Origin: Methylococcus sp. UBA6136
GTDB taxonomy: Bacteria > Pseudomonadota > Gammaproteobacteria > Methylococcales > Methylococcaceae
Length of the DNA stretch: 31,813 nucleotides
NCBI GenBank assembly: GCA_002423305.1
Contig: DIVI01000199.1
Coordinates: 1-31,813, forward strand
Reading direction: 5' to 3'
Below the pieces are notes generated by a model. The model saw nothing but the letters and a program-made list of their open reading frames with translations, was not told where the DNA came from and did not search any database. A program made the translations under genes and the position numbers. This document shows, in pieces, positions 1 to 7,124 of the stretch (the first letter of the stretch is position 1; every line of letters begins with the position of its first letter).

Positions 1-89
1 GGGCGACTGCTTCAGTCACCCGCTTGCGATATCATCCTTTTCTGTTTGGCAGATTGTCTGCCTCTTCATTTATCCCTGTTCGGAATCTT

Positions 90-1724
90 ATGGAACGCCC
101 ATCAAGCCAATCGAAACACGACGCCAAATTACCACCCCGTCTGCCTGGTGCCTGGCCGCTGGTTGGGCACATTCTTGATTTTGGTAAGAATCCACATGAA
201 TTCATGATGCATCTTCGGGCGAAATATGGGGATGTGGCTGAGTTCAAGATGTTTCACCAGGACATGGTGTTGCTGACGGGTGACAAGGCGAGCGAGGCGT
301 TTTACCGGGCGGCGGATGAGACGCTGGATCAGGGGGCGGCTTACAAGATCATGACGCCCATTTTCGGCCATGGCGTGGTCTTTGATGCACCGATTCGCAA
401 AAAGAATCAGCAACTGCAGATGTTGATGCCGGCGCTCAGGGACAAGCCGATGAGGACCTACTCGGACATCATCGTCGAGGAAGTCGAAAACCTCATCAAG
501 GATTGGGGGGAGTCTGGCGAAATCGATCTGCTGCAGTTCACCAAGGAACTGACCATTTACACGTCCAGCCATTGTTTGCTTGGCCCGGAGTTCCGGCATG
601 AACTTAACAAGGAGTTTGCCGAGATCTATCACGATCTCGAGCAGGGCATCAAGCCGATTGCCTATGTCTTCCCGAATTTGCCGCTGCCCGTTTTTCGGCG
701 GCGCGACAAAGCAAGAGCGCGGCTGCAAGGACTGGTCACTGACATCATGGCGCGTCGGGCGGAGCAGAGTTCCGATAGTCCGAACGTTTTCCAGACATTG
801 ATTGATGCGGCCTACGAGGATGGCACCAAGCTGACGCCACATGAGATCACCGGCATGTTGATCGCGACGATCTTCGCGGGTCATCACACCAGTTCAGGTA
901 CCACCGCCTGGGTGTTGATCGAATTGTTGCGCCACCCGCAATGGATGACCGCCGTCGTTGATGAACTGGATGGGCTTTTCGGTGATGAGGGCGCAGTGAC
1001 CTTTGAGTCGTTGCGACAAATTCCCAAGCTGGAAAATGTCCTCAAGGAGGTGCTGCGCCTGCACCCGCCCCTCATTATCCTGATGCGGAAGGTGCTTCAG
1101 GACTTCACTGTCGAAGACTTCACAATCAAGGCGGGCAAGTTTGTCTGTGCAGCGCCTGCCATTACTCACCGCATTGCTGCCCTGTTTGCTGATCCCGAAC
1201 GATTTGATCCGGATCGCTATTCACCCGAGCGGGCAGAGGACAAGAATCTCTACGCCTGGCAGGCGTTTGGTGGAGGTCGGCACAAATGCTCGGGTAACGC
1301 TTTCGCGCTATTCCAGATCAAGGCGATCTTTTGCATTCTGTTGCGTCGCTACGAATTCGAGCTGGTTAGCCCTGCAGAGTCTTACCGTGACGATTACACC
1401 AAAATGGTGGTGGAACCCGCATCTCCCTGCAGAATTCGTTATCGGCTCAGGGGGCATGTTCAACCCTCTTCGCAAATAGAGAAGACTGAGGCACCAGGGA
1501 TTGAAGCTGAAACAGAAGACAGTCGCCACAGGATCGAGGTAGACATGGACCTTTGTAAAGGCCATGCCACCTGCATGGGTGAGGCGCCTGAGCTATTTCA
1601 CGTCGATGAGGCCGGAAAATTGACTGTTCTGAAACCTTCGCCAGAGGAGGCGTTGATCGATAAGGCCAGAGCCGCCGCTAAGTATTGCCCGACTCAAGCC
1701 ATCAGGATTGAGGAAAGGAAGTGA
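90..1724 (+). CDS. cyp51: Sterol 14-alpha-demethylase (CYP51) fused to a C-terminal [3Fe-4S] ferredoxin
   Basis: Cytochrome P450 that would remove the 14-alpha methyl of a protosterol such as lanosterol, with its electron donor attached as a C-terminal ferredoxin. Seen in the 544-residue protein: an N-terminal CYP51-type segment ending in VVFDA, the I-helix motif AGHHTSS (263-269, close to the CYP51 signature GxHTS), the K-helix ExxR (E320-R323), and the heme loop FGGGRHKCSG with ligand Cys400. A charged linker (about 455-480) leads to a ferredoxin domain with CKGHATC (Cys489, Cys495) and CP at Cys533. Only three Cys at these spacings, with His492 in the middle position, indicates a [3Fe-4S] cluster. 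The same fusion architecture is known from Methylococcus capsulatus CYP51. I chose the ATG at 90; a TTG at 24 would add 22 unconvincing residues. It converges on the squalene monooxygenase gene. Confidence 0.93.
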   Translation: MERPSSQSKHDAKLPPRLPGAWPLVGHILDFGKNPHEFMMHLRAKYGDVAEFKMFHQDMVLLTGDKASEAFYRAADETLDQGAAYKIMTPIFGHGVVFDAPIRKKNQQLQMLMPALRDKPMRTYSDIIVEEVENLIKDWGESGEIDLLQFTKELTIYTSSHCLLGPEFRHELNKEFAEIYHDLEQGIKPIAYVFPNLPLPVFRRRDKARARLQGLVTDIMARRAEQSSDSPNVFQTLIDAAYEDGTKLTPHEITGMLIATIFAGHHTSSGTTAWVLIELLRHPQWMTAVVDELDGLFGDEGAVTFESLRQIPKLENVLKEVLRLHPPLIILMRKVLQDFTVEDFTIKAGKFVCAAPAITHRIAALFADPERFDPDRYSPERAEDKNLYAWQAFGGGRHKCSGNAFALFQIKAIFCILLRRYEFELVSPAESYRDDYTKMVVEPASPCRIRYRLRGHVQPSSQIEKTEAPGIEAETEDSRHRIEVDMDLCKGHATCMGEAPELFHVDEAGKLTVLKPSPEEALIDKARAAAKYCPTQAIRIEERK

Positions 1725-1802
1725 GTTTGCCGGCGTTGGCTGTTTTGGGATAAAAACCCCGAGGAACAGAGGGGCAAATAGTGTCCAGTAGGCTACGCTA
1801 AC

Positions 1803-1841
1803 AAAAAGCCCCGCGGCGGCAAACTCACGCGGGGCTTTTTT
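1803..1841. terminator. Bidirectional Rho-independent terminator between cyp51 and the squalene monooxygenase gene
   Basis: There is a perfect 13-bp inverted repeat (1803-1815 and 1828-1840) with a 12-nt loop. The GC core is CCCCGCG/CGCGGGG, flanked by an A tract on the left and a T tract on the right, so each strand ends in a U run. It sits between two convergent genes and should stop transcription from both sides. Confidence 0.92.
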
Positions 1842-1883
1842 GAGCTTGCCATTAAAAGCGGCAAGCCGGCATTTGGTGCCGGG

Positions 1884-3245
1884 TTATTTGGCCATGGCGT
1901 GTTGCTCTCTCAGCCAATGACGCACCGCTGTTTGCGGGATACTGAGACTCTTGAAGGCCAGTTTGAGCATCGAGAGCGACCAGGAACCTAGTTTGCCCTG
2001 TCTGATCTGGCTGGGTAGCAGTCTAAATGCCTGCATGACGACCAGAACGAACTGAGCCCCCATCGACAGGATGCTACTGTCAAGCGTGGACAGGAGCGCT
2101 AGTGAGTGAGCCCGGCCCTTGGGGTTGTTGTTCCAATAAGAAAAAATGCATTCATTGAGCAATTTGGCTTCGTTCGTATGCGAAAGAAACGCTTCGCGCA
2201 GCTCCTCGGACAGTGTGCGGCGGGTCAACTGGACACGGCCTGCAGCGATGGCATATTTCCGTAGTGCGGCATGGAAATCGAAATTGGCCGCCACCAGAGC
2301 GTCGCGGAGGCTCAAGGCATCCTTCACAGCAGTTGTGATGCCGGAAGCCGTCAGCGGGTGGCAGCATCCCCTGGCGTCGCCCAGCAGGGCAATATTTGCC
2401 TTGACGTTGCTCTGGGGAACGATGCGATAGTTTGCGGCTGCCAAAGGCTTGTCTTCGGCCATGGCTGCTTCAATATCGTCACGGAAGGGGGCCGGGAAAA
2501 ATTTCAGATGTTCGCGAATGGATTCTTTGGAGTCGTCTCCACGCAGGATCTCGAACATCACCCGAGCACGGCCCTGGCTCACGCTATAGGCATAGGAAAT
2601 GCCCAGTGGATTCAGGAAAATGTTGCCATAGCCTGGGGTTGGCAAATGGGTGTCATCCACCTCGACGCCCAGCATGCCGGAATAGCGATGGGTCTCATGC
2701 GGGATGCCGGTCATTTTGCGGACCTGTGACATCGGACCATCCGCACCAATGATGAGGCGGGCACTGACCCGGGTGGAACCCGTTTCAGATGTGACGATGG
2801 TGCAGTAGTCTTGCCCGTCATCGGTTTTTTCGATGCGGGTGACCCGTCCTCCCATCCAGACCTCAACGCCCGGGAATGTCTTGACCTTCTCCAACAGATG
2901 TTCCTTGAGCGACTGATGCTCAATCGCCATGCCACCATGGGTCAGTCCTTCGACCTCGCTGTAGGGCAGCGTGACCGATTCTTTGTGTTCCTGGTCGGGA
3001 TCATAAGGAAAGAGTGAGAAGCCGCGTATCTCCGAGCCGATGCCTGAGTTCTCATCCAGAAGCCCCAGTTGTTTGAGGCCATCAATACCGGGGGGATGAA
3101 TCAGTTCACCTGCCAGACGGCGGCCATGCGATGCCTTGGGTTCGACAATGAGGATTTTGAGGCCGAGAGGCGAGAGTGCTGCGGCCGCCGCAGACCCTGC
3201 AACTCCCCCCCCGGCAATAAGGACATCAACGTCCATCTCGTTCAT
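1884..3245 (-). CDS. smo: Squalene monooxygenase (squalene epoxidase), FAD-dependent
   Basis: Flavoprotein expected to convert squalene plus O2 to 2,3-oxidosqualene, the first oxygen-requiring step of sterol synthesis, at the inner membrane. Seen: the N-terminal Rossmann FAD fingerprint GGGVAG (12-17), the second FAD/NAD(P)H motif ADG followed by SQVRK (D169-G170), and the third FAD motif GDA (D290) running into HPLT (296-299). HPLT after GDA is characteristic of squalene monooxygenases rather than generic aromatic hydroxylases. I chose the ATG at 3245 because AAGGAAG sits 8 nt upstream; an ATG at 3263 and a GTG at 3284 are in frame and would add 6 or 13 residues. It is last in the minus-strand sterol row, 197 nt after the cyclase, a gap large enough for its own promoter. 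Function is inferred from motifs plus the neighbouring oxidosqualene cyclase and CYP51. Confidence 0.88.
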   Translation of the reverse strand: MNEMDVDVLIAGGGVAGSAAAAALSPLGLKILIVEPKASHGRRLAGELIHPPGIDGLKQLGLLDENSGIGSEIRGFSLFPYDPDQEHKESVTLPYSEVEGLTHGGMAIEHQSLKEHLLEKVKTFPGVEVWMGGRVTRIEKTDDGQDYCTIVTSETGSTRVSARLIIGADGPMSQVRKMTGIPHETHRYSGMLGVEVDDTHLPTPGYGNIFLNPLGISYAYSVSQGRARVMFEILRGDDSKESIREHLKFFPAPFRDDIEAAMAEDKPLAAANYRIVPQSNVKANIALLGDARGCCHPLTASGITTAVKDALSLRDALVAANFDFHAALRKYAIAAGRVQLTRRTLSEELREAFLSHTNEAKLLNECIFSYWNNNPKGRAHSLALLSTLDSSILSMGAQFVLVVMQAFRLLPSQIRQGKLGSWSLSMLKLAFKSLSIPQTAVRHWLREQHAMAK

Positions 3246-3442
3246 TGCTTGTGCTTCCTTCATGAATTCGGAGTTCCCCGTCACTGATTTCTTAGCTTGG
3301 AGTAGCTTGATCGAATGTGACCGCAGCTACGTAATAGGTGTTTGAACTGGGTGATGGTTTGCGTCTCGACCCGTGAGTACTCTTTGTTTCCTCGAACGGT
3401 GTTTGCGCGATTATCGCAACATCTGTAGCAGAACAGCAACTT

Positions 3443-5431
3443 TCAGTGCACTGTGATGGCCTGATTATACCTTGTCAGCGCCCAAACAGGAAAATACGTG
3501 TGGTATAGGCGGTAGTCCAGCATGGCAGCCCCGAAAAAGACACCATTCACAGCCTGCCTTGGCCAACCACCATCGGCTTGTTGTTGGCTTAAAAGCCACA
3601 GTATTCCTCGCTCTATCGCCTGATCGTTTGCAGAAACAATCTCCAGCAATGCCAGTACTGACCAACTGGTCATCACTATTTGGGTCGTCGGATGTTCCTT
3701 GTAGTGACCTTCCAGGCAACTGCTGTAATGTTCGCTCCAGCCACCATCAGCGCGTTGCTTGCTTTTCAGCCATTCGGCAGCCTTGACCAGCGCTGGGTCA
3801 TTCCGCGAAATGCCGGCCATGCGGAATGCTTTGGCGACATGGAAAATGGCATAGGTGTAGTTGATGCCCCAGAATCCGGGCCAGGACCCATCATCCAGCT
3901 GACTTTGCCGCAAAAGCCTGATTGCCTTGGGAATGGCACGGTCTATATCGCCGCCGGGTAAATCAGCATGATGGCGGCGGTAATGACAAAGCGCCGCCAA
4001 CGAGGATGCCGTGCATTCGATATAGGACAGTTCCGTCATGCACTGCCCAAACATCTCGGAGGGGTTGATCATCTCCAGTAGCCGTCCGGCACGGCGTCGC
4101 TCATACGTGCCGAACCCGCCGTCCGCGTTCTGTCTGGACAGTATGAACTCGACTGCTTGTCGCAGTCGCTGATCGTCGAGCCGGGTTAGTTGGTTATGTC
4201 GGGGATGCTCATAGAGTGACAGCAAGCCCCCTAACGCTTCTGCCGTGCAGTCACTGACTGGCCATCGATGTTGTCCATCAGAAAAGCACCAGCCACCCAT
4301 GGCAGGATCTCGCCAGTATTGCTTGAAATCGGGTAATTCCTCGACCATTTGGGCTTTGTCCAGAAAGTCTTGGGCATTCTGGACAGCCGTATGGAGAGCT
4401 TGATCTGGCTCCTCGACTTCGGCCAGTGCCTGCAACACAAACCCGGTGTCCCAGGTATTGGAACGGGCGCCTACATAGCGGAGACCCTCTGCCTCATCTT
4501 GCCAGCGCCAGGCCTCGACGCCTGCCAAGCTCGGTTCAAGCTCCGGATGGTTGGGATCGTGAATGAAGATTGCCAGCGTATTCAAAAGCCCGTTAACCGG
4601 AGAAATACCCTGATAGCGGGTGGATTTCTGCTCGTAAATGATGCGGTCAAAGCAGACTTTGAGAGCCTTTGCTCGTAATTTCTTACCATGCCAGCGTTCA
4701 AACAGCGCCAGCAGATCGTAAATTCGACGCAACAGGGGGCTGATCGGGACGTAGACGTCACCGGGGGCAAGCACGTGTCGCAGGGCCGAAAAATCGATTT
4801 TTTCGTAGGGCGCGCCATACAGTTCTTCCCGTAATTCGTGGAGTAGCGGCTCGGGCAATTTTGCCTGAAAGCGGTTGCCGGCAATGAACGCAATGCCGAG
4901 ATAGATCAACCGGGTATGGCTGTAGAAACGACTCGGGTGAAAAGGCAGGGACTCCGGTAAGAGGAACAATTCGGGGGGAATTGCATTAAGTCCCCGATAC
5001 TCATACAGGCCCAGAATGGCCAACCAGAACTTGCCCCAGGTTGGAATGCCCTTGACCCCTCCCGGTTGACCCTGTAGCCAGGAGCGTGCCTTTGCCAGCA
5101 TGGGATCGTCGGCGGGTAATCCCAGTAGTCTCAGTGCCACATAGGCCAGTGTCGTAAAAAACACATACCCCGGTGACTCCGGATGCATGCCCCAGGCGCC
5201 TTCACTGGATTGGGTGACCCTGAAGTTCTTGATGATGGCTTGCTCATCTTCATGACTGTAGGGCCGTTGCGTGATGGTGCGAACGACGATTGCCTGGGCC
5301 AGAATCATCGTACACCAGACCATTTCCCCCTCCCAGTCGCCCCCGGGTTTCTGCAACCCCAGCAGATGGCGGACGGCTTTCTGGGTGGCCTGTTTGGCGT
5401 GTTCTAAAGTTAATTCAGCGGAAGGTTTCAC
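3443..5431 (-). CDS. osc: 2,3-oxidosqualene cyclase (protosterol synthase, probably lanosterol synthase)
   Basis: Triterpene cyclase of 662 residues that should fold 2,3-oxidosqualene into a tetracyclic protosterol. Several QW repeats (QxxxGxW/F type) are visible: QKPGGDW near the N terminus, QSSEGAW, QNADGGF, QLDDGSW, QRADGGW and QQADGGW. The key diagnostic is the acid motif: it reads VSDCTAE (catalytic Asp394, Cys395), the oxidosqualene-cyclase form, and not the DxDD of squalene-hopene cyclases. Val392 matches the lanosterol-synthase residue (human V453) rather than the cycloartenol-synthase Ile, while His388 matches the cycloartenol-synthase His477 position, so the exact product is not settled. 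The start is a GTG 45 nt after the bstC-like stop, without a strong ribosome site. It lies between the transporter genes and squalene monooxygenase on the same strand. Confidence 0.92.
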   Translation of the reverse strand: MKPSAELTLEHAKQATQKAVRHLLGLQKPGGDWEGEMVWCTMILAQAIVVRTITQRPYSHEDEQAIIKNFRVTQSSEGAWGMHPESPGYVFFTTLAYVALRLLGLPADDPMLAKARSWLQGQPGGVKGIPTWGKFWLAILGLYEYRGLNAIPPELFLLPESLPFHPSRFYSHTRLIYLGIAFIAGNRFQAKLPEPLLHELREELYGAPYEKIDFSALRHVLAPGDVYVPISPLLRRIYDLLALFERWHGKKLRAKALKVCFDRIIYEQKSTRYQGISPVNGLLNTLAIFIHDPNHPELEPSLAGVEAWRWQDEAEGLRYVGARSNTWDTGFVLQALAEVEEPDQALHTAVQNAQDFLDKAQMVEELPDFKQYWRDPAMGGWCFSDGQHRWPVSDCTAEALGGLLSLYEHPRHNQLTRLDDQRLRQAVEFILSRQNADGGFGTYERRRAGRLLEMINPSEMFGQCMTELSYIECTASSLAALCHYRRHHADLPGGDIDRAIPKAIRLLRQSQLDDGSWPGFWGINYTYAIFHVAKAFRMAGISRNDPALVKAAEWLKSKQRADGGWSEHYSSCLEGHYKEHPTTQIVMTSWSVLALLEIVSANDQAIERGILWLLSQQQADGGWPRQAVNGVFFGAAMLDYRLYHTYFPVWALTRYNQAITVH

Positions 5432-5476
5432 GATTTGGCAGGACGGTTACGAGCGGACTGGCAGTGTATAAAAAAC

Positions 5477-6268
5477 CTACATTGAAGAAGCGGACACTTC
5501 TTGGGCGACGTCGTTGAACTCCTTGTTCCAGATGGCCTTGTTATAACCCCATGGACCGGTGTTCAACTTTTCTCTGCCCACAGCGAGCGAGTGTTTGGCC
5601 AATGGCGCATTTTCGTCAACTTCCCACAATGCTTGTCCATAAAAGAGATGATTGAGCGGGTGGTCAGGATAGTCATCCGCCGCTTTCTTCAGCAACTCCA
5701 TTGCCTTGTCGCCGTCGCCGATGCCGGTTGGCCATGGCGGTGCCTTCAGATAAAGCATTCCTAGCAGGCGGAGTGGGCCACCGTCATCGAGGGAAGGACT
5801 CAGGTCTGCTGCTTTTTTTAATGCCTGTTCAAGGCGTGCCAGGTTATCCGCCGCCTGCAGCGGGTGGTCATGGATCGCCAGACCCAGGTTGGCGGCCAAA
5901 TAGTAATGCACAGCCCCTTCACTCCCGTCACCTTGGGTCAGCGCTCGTTCAGCCAAGGCGACCCCTTCATTGGCCAGGGCCTCCTTTTCTGACGCATTGG
6001 TGCTGCGTTCTGCCAGATGTAGGGCTAGCCGGGCAGGCAGGGGAGACCGCAAGACAGCCGGATCACTTGACTCGCGCACGGCAGTCAGAGCGCACTGTAA
6101 GGTGTGGGTTGAGCTGGCTGGCCCCAGCTTTTGAGGCTGAGCTAGTAGGACTTTAGCCGGTTCACAATCAGAGAGTCCCGTAAACCGAATGGTCTTGTCC
6201 GGCAGGCTGCTACAACCGTTGAGTAAGACGCCGATCCAGAAGAATTGCAGCAGAATGGAGTGTCTCAC
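5477..6268 (-). CDS. bstC: BstC-like helical-repeat lipoprotein, putative sterol carrier
   Basis: Predicted lipoprotein of 263 residues. The N terminus is a short signal peptide ending in a lipobox LNGC (Cys19), followed by SSL, so it should be lipidated and membrane-anchored, probably to the outer membrane. The rest is alpha-helical with repeated Ala/Leu-rich helix pairs (for example ALTQGDGS and AVHYYLAANLGLAI), compatible with TPR-like repeats. In Methylococcus capsulatus, BstC is the TPR-type sterol-binding partner of BstA and BstB. I infer the same role from architecture and position: it starts 4 nt after the bstB-like stop and precedes the oxidosqualene cyclase. The GTG start has a GGAGGA site upstream, within the end of the preceding gene. 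On sequence alone it would be a generic TPR lipoprotein; the locus makes the sterol call. Confidence 0.7.
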   Translation of the reverse strand: MRHSILLQFFWIGVLLNGCSSLPDKTIRFTGLSDCEPAKVLLAQPQKLGPASSTHTLQCALTAVRESSDPAVLRSPLPARLALHLAERSTNASEKEALANEGVALAERALTQGDGSEGAVHYYLAANLGLAIHDHPLQAADNLARLEQALKKAADLSPSLDDGGPLRLLGMLYLKAPPWPTGIGDGDKAMELLKKAADDYPDHPLNHLFYGQALWEVDENAPLAKHSLAVGREKLNTGPWGYNKAIWNKEFNDVAQEVSASSM

Positions 6269-6272
6269 AGCC

Positions 6273-7124
6273 TTACTTTTCCTCCTGCCAGCGCTTGATC
6301 ATGGGGTCGATCGCTGCGGGATTAGCCGGGACAAAGGCCTCGATTCCAAACAGGTCACAAAGCTTCTTGCCATCGGTGTCGCTGCACATGCCTTGGAGTG
6401 CCTTGGCGAGTCGGGCCCGTTCTTCCGGTTTGCTTGTCAGGCTATTCGCTACCAGCCCCATCAGCGGTATATCCTGGGATGTAAAAACAGCCGCCAGCGG
6501 GGATTTGAGCGGCAGTGAACCCAGCGCCGCATATTGCTGACCATTCAGGAGAACGGCATCCAGCTCGCCCTTGTCCAGCGAGCGCAATGCCCTGATGGCC
6601 TGTCGGGAAGGTTGGGTATTGAAGTCAACCGACGGATCAACTGTTCCAGAAAATACAATCTTCCTGATGAAATCAGGTTCCGCAAAAACCGTTCCGCCCA
6701 TGGATTTGCCACGGAGGCTCTCCAGGGTGGCATATTTATCCTTTTGCACCATGACTCGATATCGCTCGGATGTGGCGCCTTTCATCCGTGGCTGGACTAC
6801 GGGCAGCAGATGGTGAGCCTCTCGCTGCTCAAGGAACAAGCCCAGCGAGGTAATGGCAAACGCGGGCTTCTTGCTGCTCAGCAGGTTTCGACACTCATCA
6901 ACACTGGCGGTGAAAAAGCTGGTGAAACTATTTTCCGGCCATTCCCCAACGCGTTCGACCACGCGCAGCATGGCGCCCATGGCGTTGTTTGCTTCGGTCT
7001 CGCTGACGGGGCCGCCGGGGTAGCAAACGACAATCGGTGCCGGGTCCGCGACAGCCGTAACCGAAATGGCCAGAGCGAGCAGGCTGCCGATGACGCGAAC
7101 TTTCAGACGCTGGTTCAATTTCAC
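6273..7124 (-). CDS. bstB: BstB-like periplasmic sterol-binding protein (PhnD-type solute-binding fold)
   Basis: Secreted solute-binding protein of 283 residues. It has a Sec signal peptide with cleavage expected after AVA (about residue 25), then a PhnD/transferrin-like fold: an opening beta strand (PIVVCYPGGP), mid-domain RYRVMVQK followed by LRGKSMGG, and a C-terminal lobe. Such proteins normally bind phosphonates, but in Methylococcus capsulatus a member next to an RND transporter, BstB, binds C-4 methylated sterols. That role is inferred here from the same arrangement. The GTG start at 7124 shares bases with the TGA of the upstream transporter gene (GTGA overlap), which supports this start and implies translational coupling. 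The open frame continues upstream to 7550, but only inside the transporter gene. The bstC-like gene follows 4 nt after its stop. Confidence 0.75.
   Translation of the reverse strand: MKLNQRLKVRVIGSLLALAISVTAVADPAPIVVCYPGGPVSETEANNAMGAMLRVVERVGEWPENSFTSFFTASVDECRNLLSSKKPAFAITSLGLFLEQREAHHLLPVVQPRMKGATSERYRVMVQKDKYATLESLRGKSMGGTVFAEPDFIRKIVFSGTVDPSVDFNTQPSRQAIRALRSLDKGELDAVLLNGQQYAALGSLPLKSPLAAVFTSQDIPLMGLVANSLTSKPEERARLAKALQGMCSDTDGKKLCDLFGIEAFVPANPAAIDPMIKRWQEEK

Noticed and set aside
129..887. Long minus-strand open frame inside cyp51
   Set aside because: It is a shadow of the real gene: it covers P450 motifs on the other strand and gives an Arg/His/Gln-rich product with no domain.
1750..1780. 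Second hairpin (CCCC/GGGG) just after cyp51
   Set aside because: Only a 4-bp stem with a 10-nt loop; the strong terminator at 1803-1841 explains the transcript end.
3443..5431. Squalene-hopene cyclase as the identity of the cyclase
   Set aside because: The acid motif reads VSDCTAE, the oxidosqualene-cyclase form, not DxDD, and the neighbours are squalene monooxygenase and CYP51.
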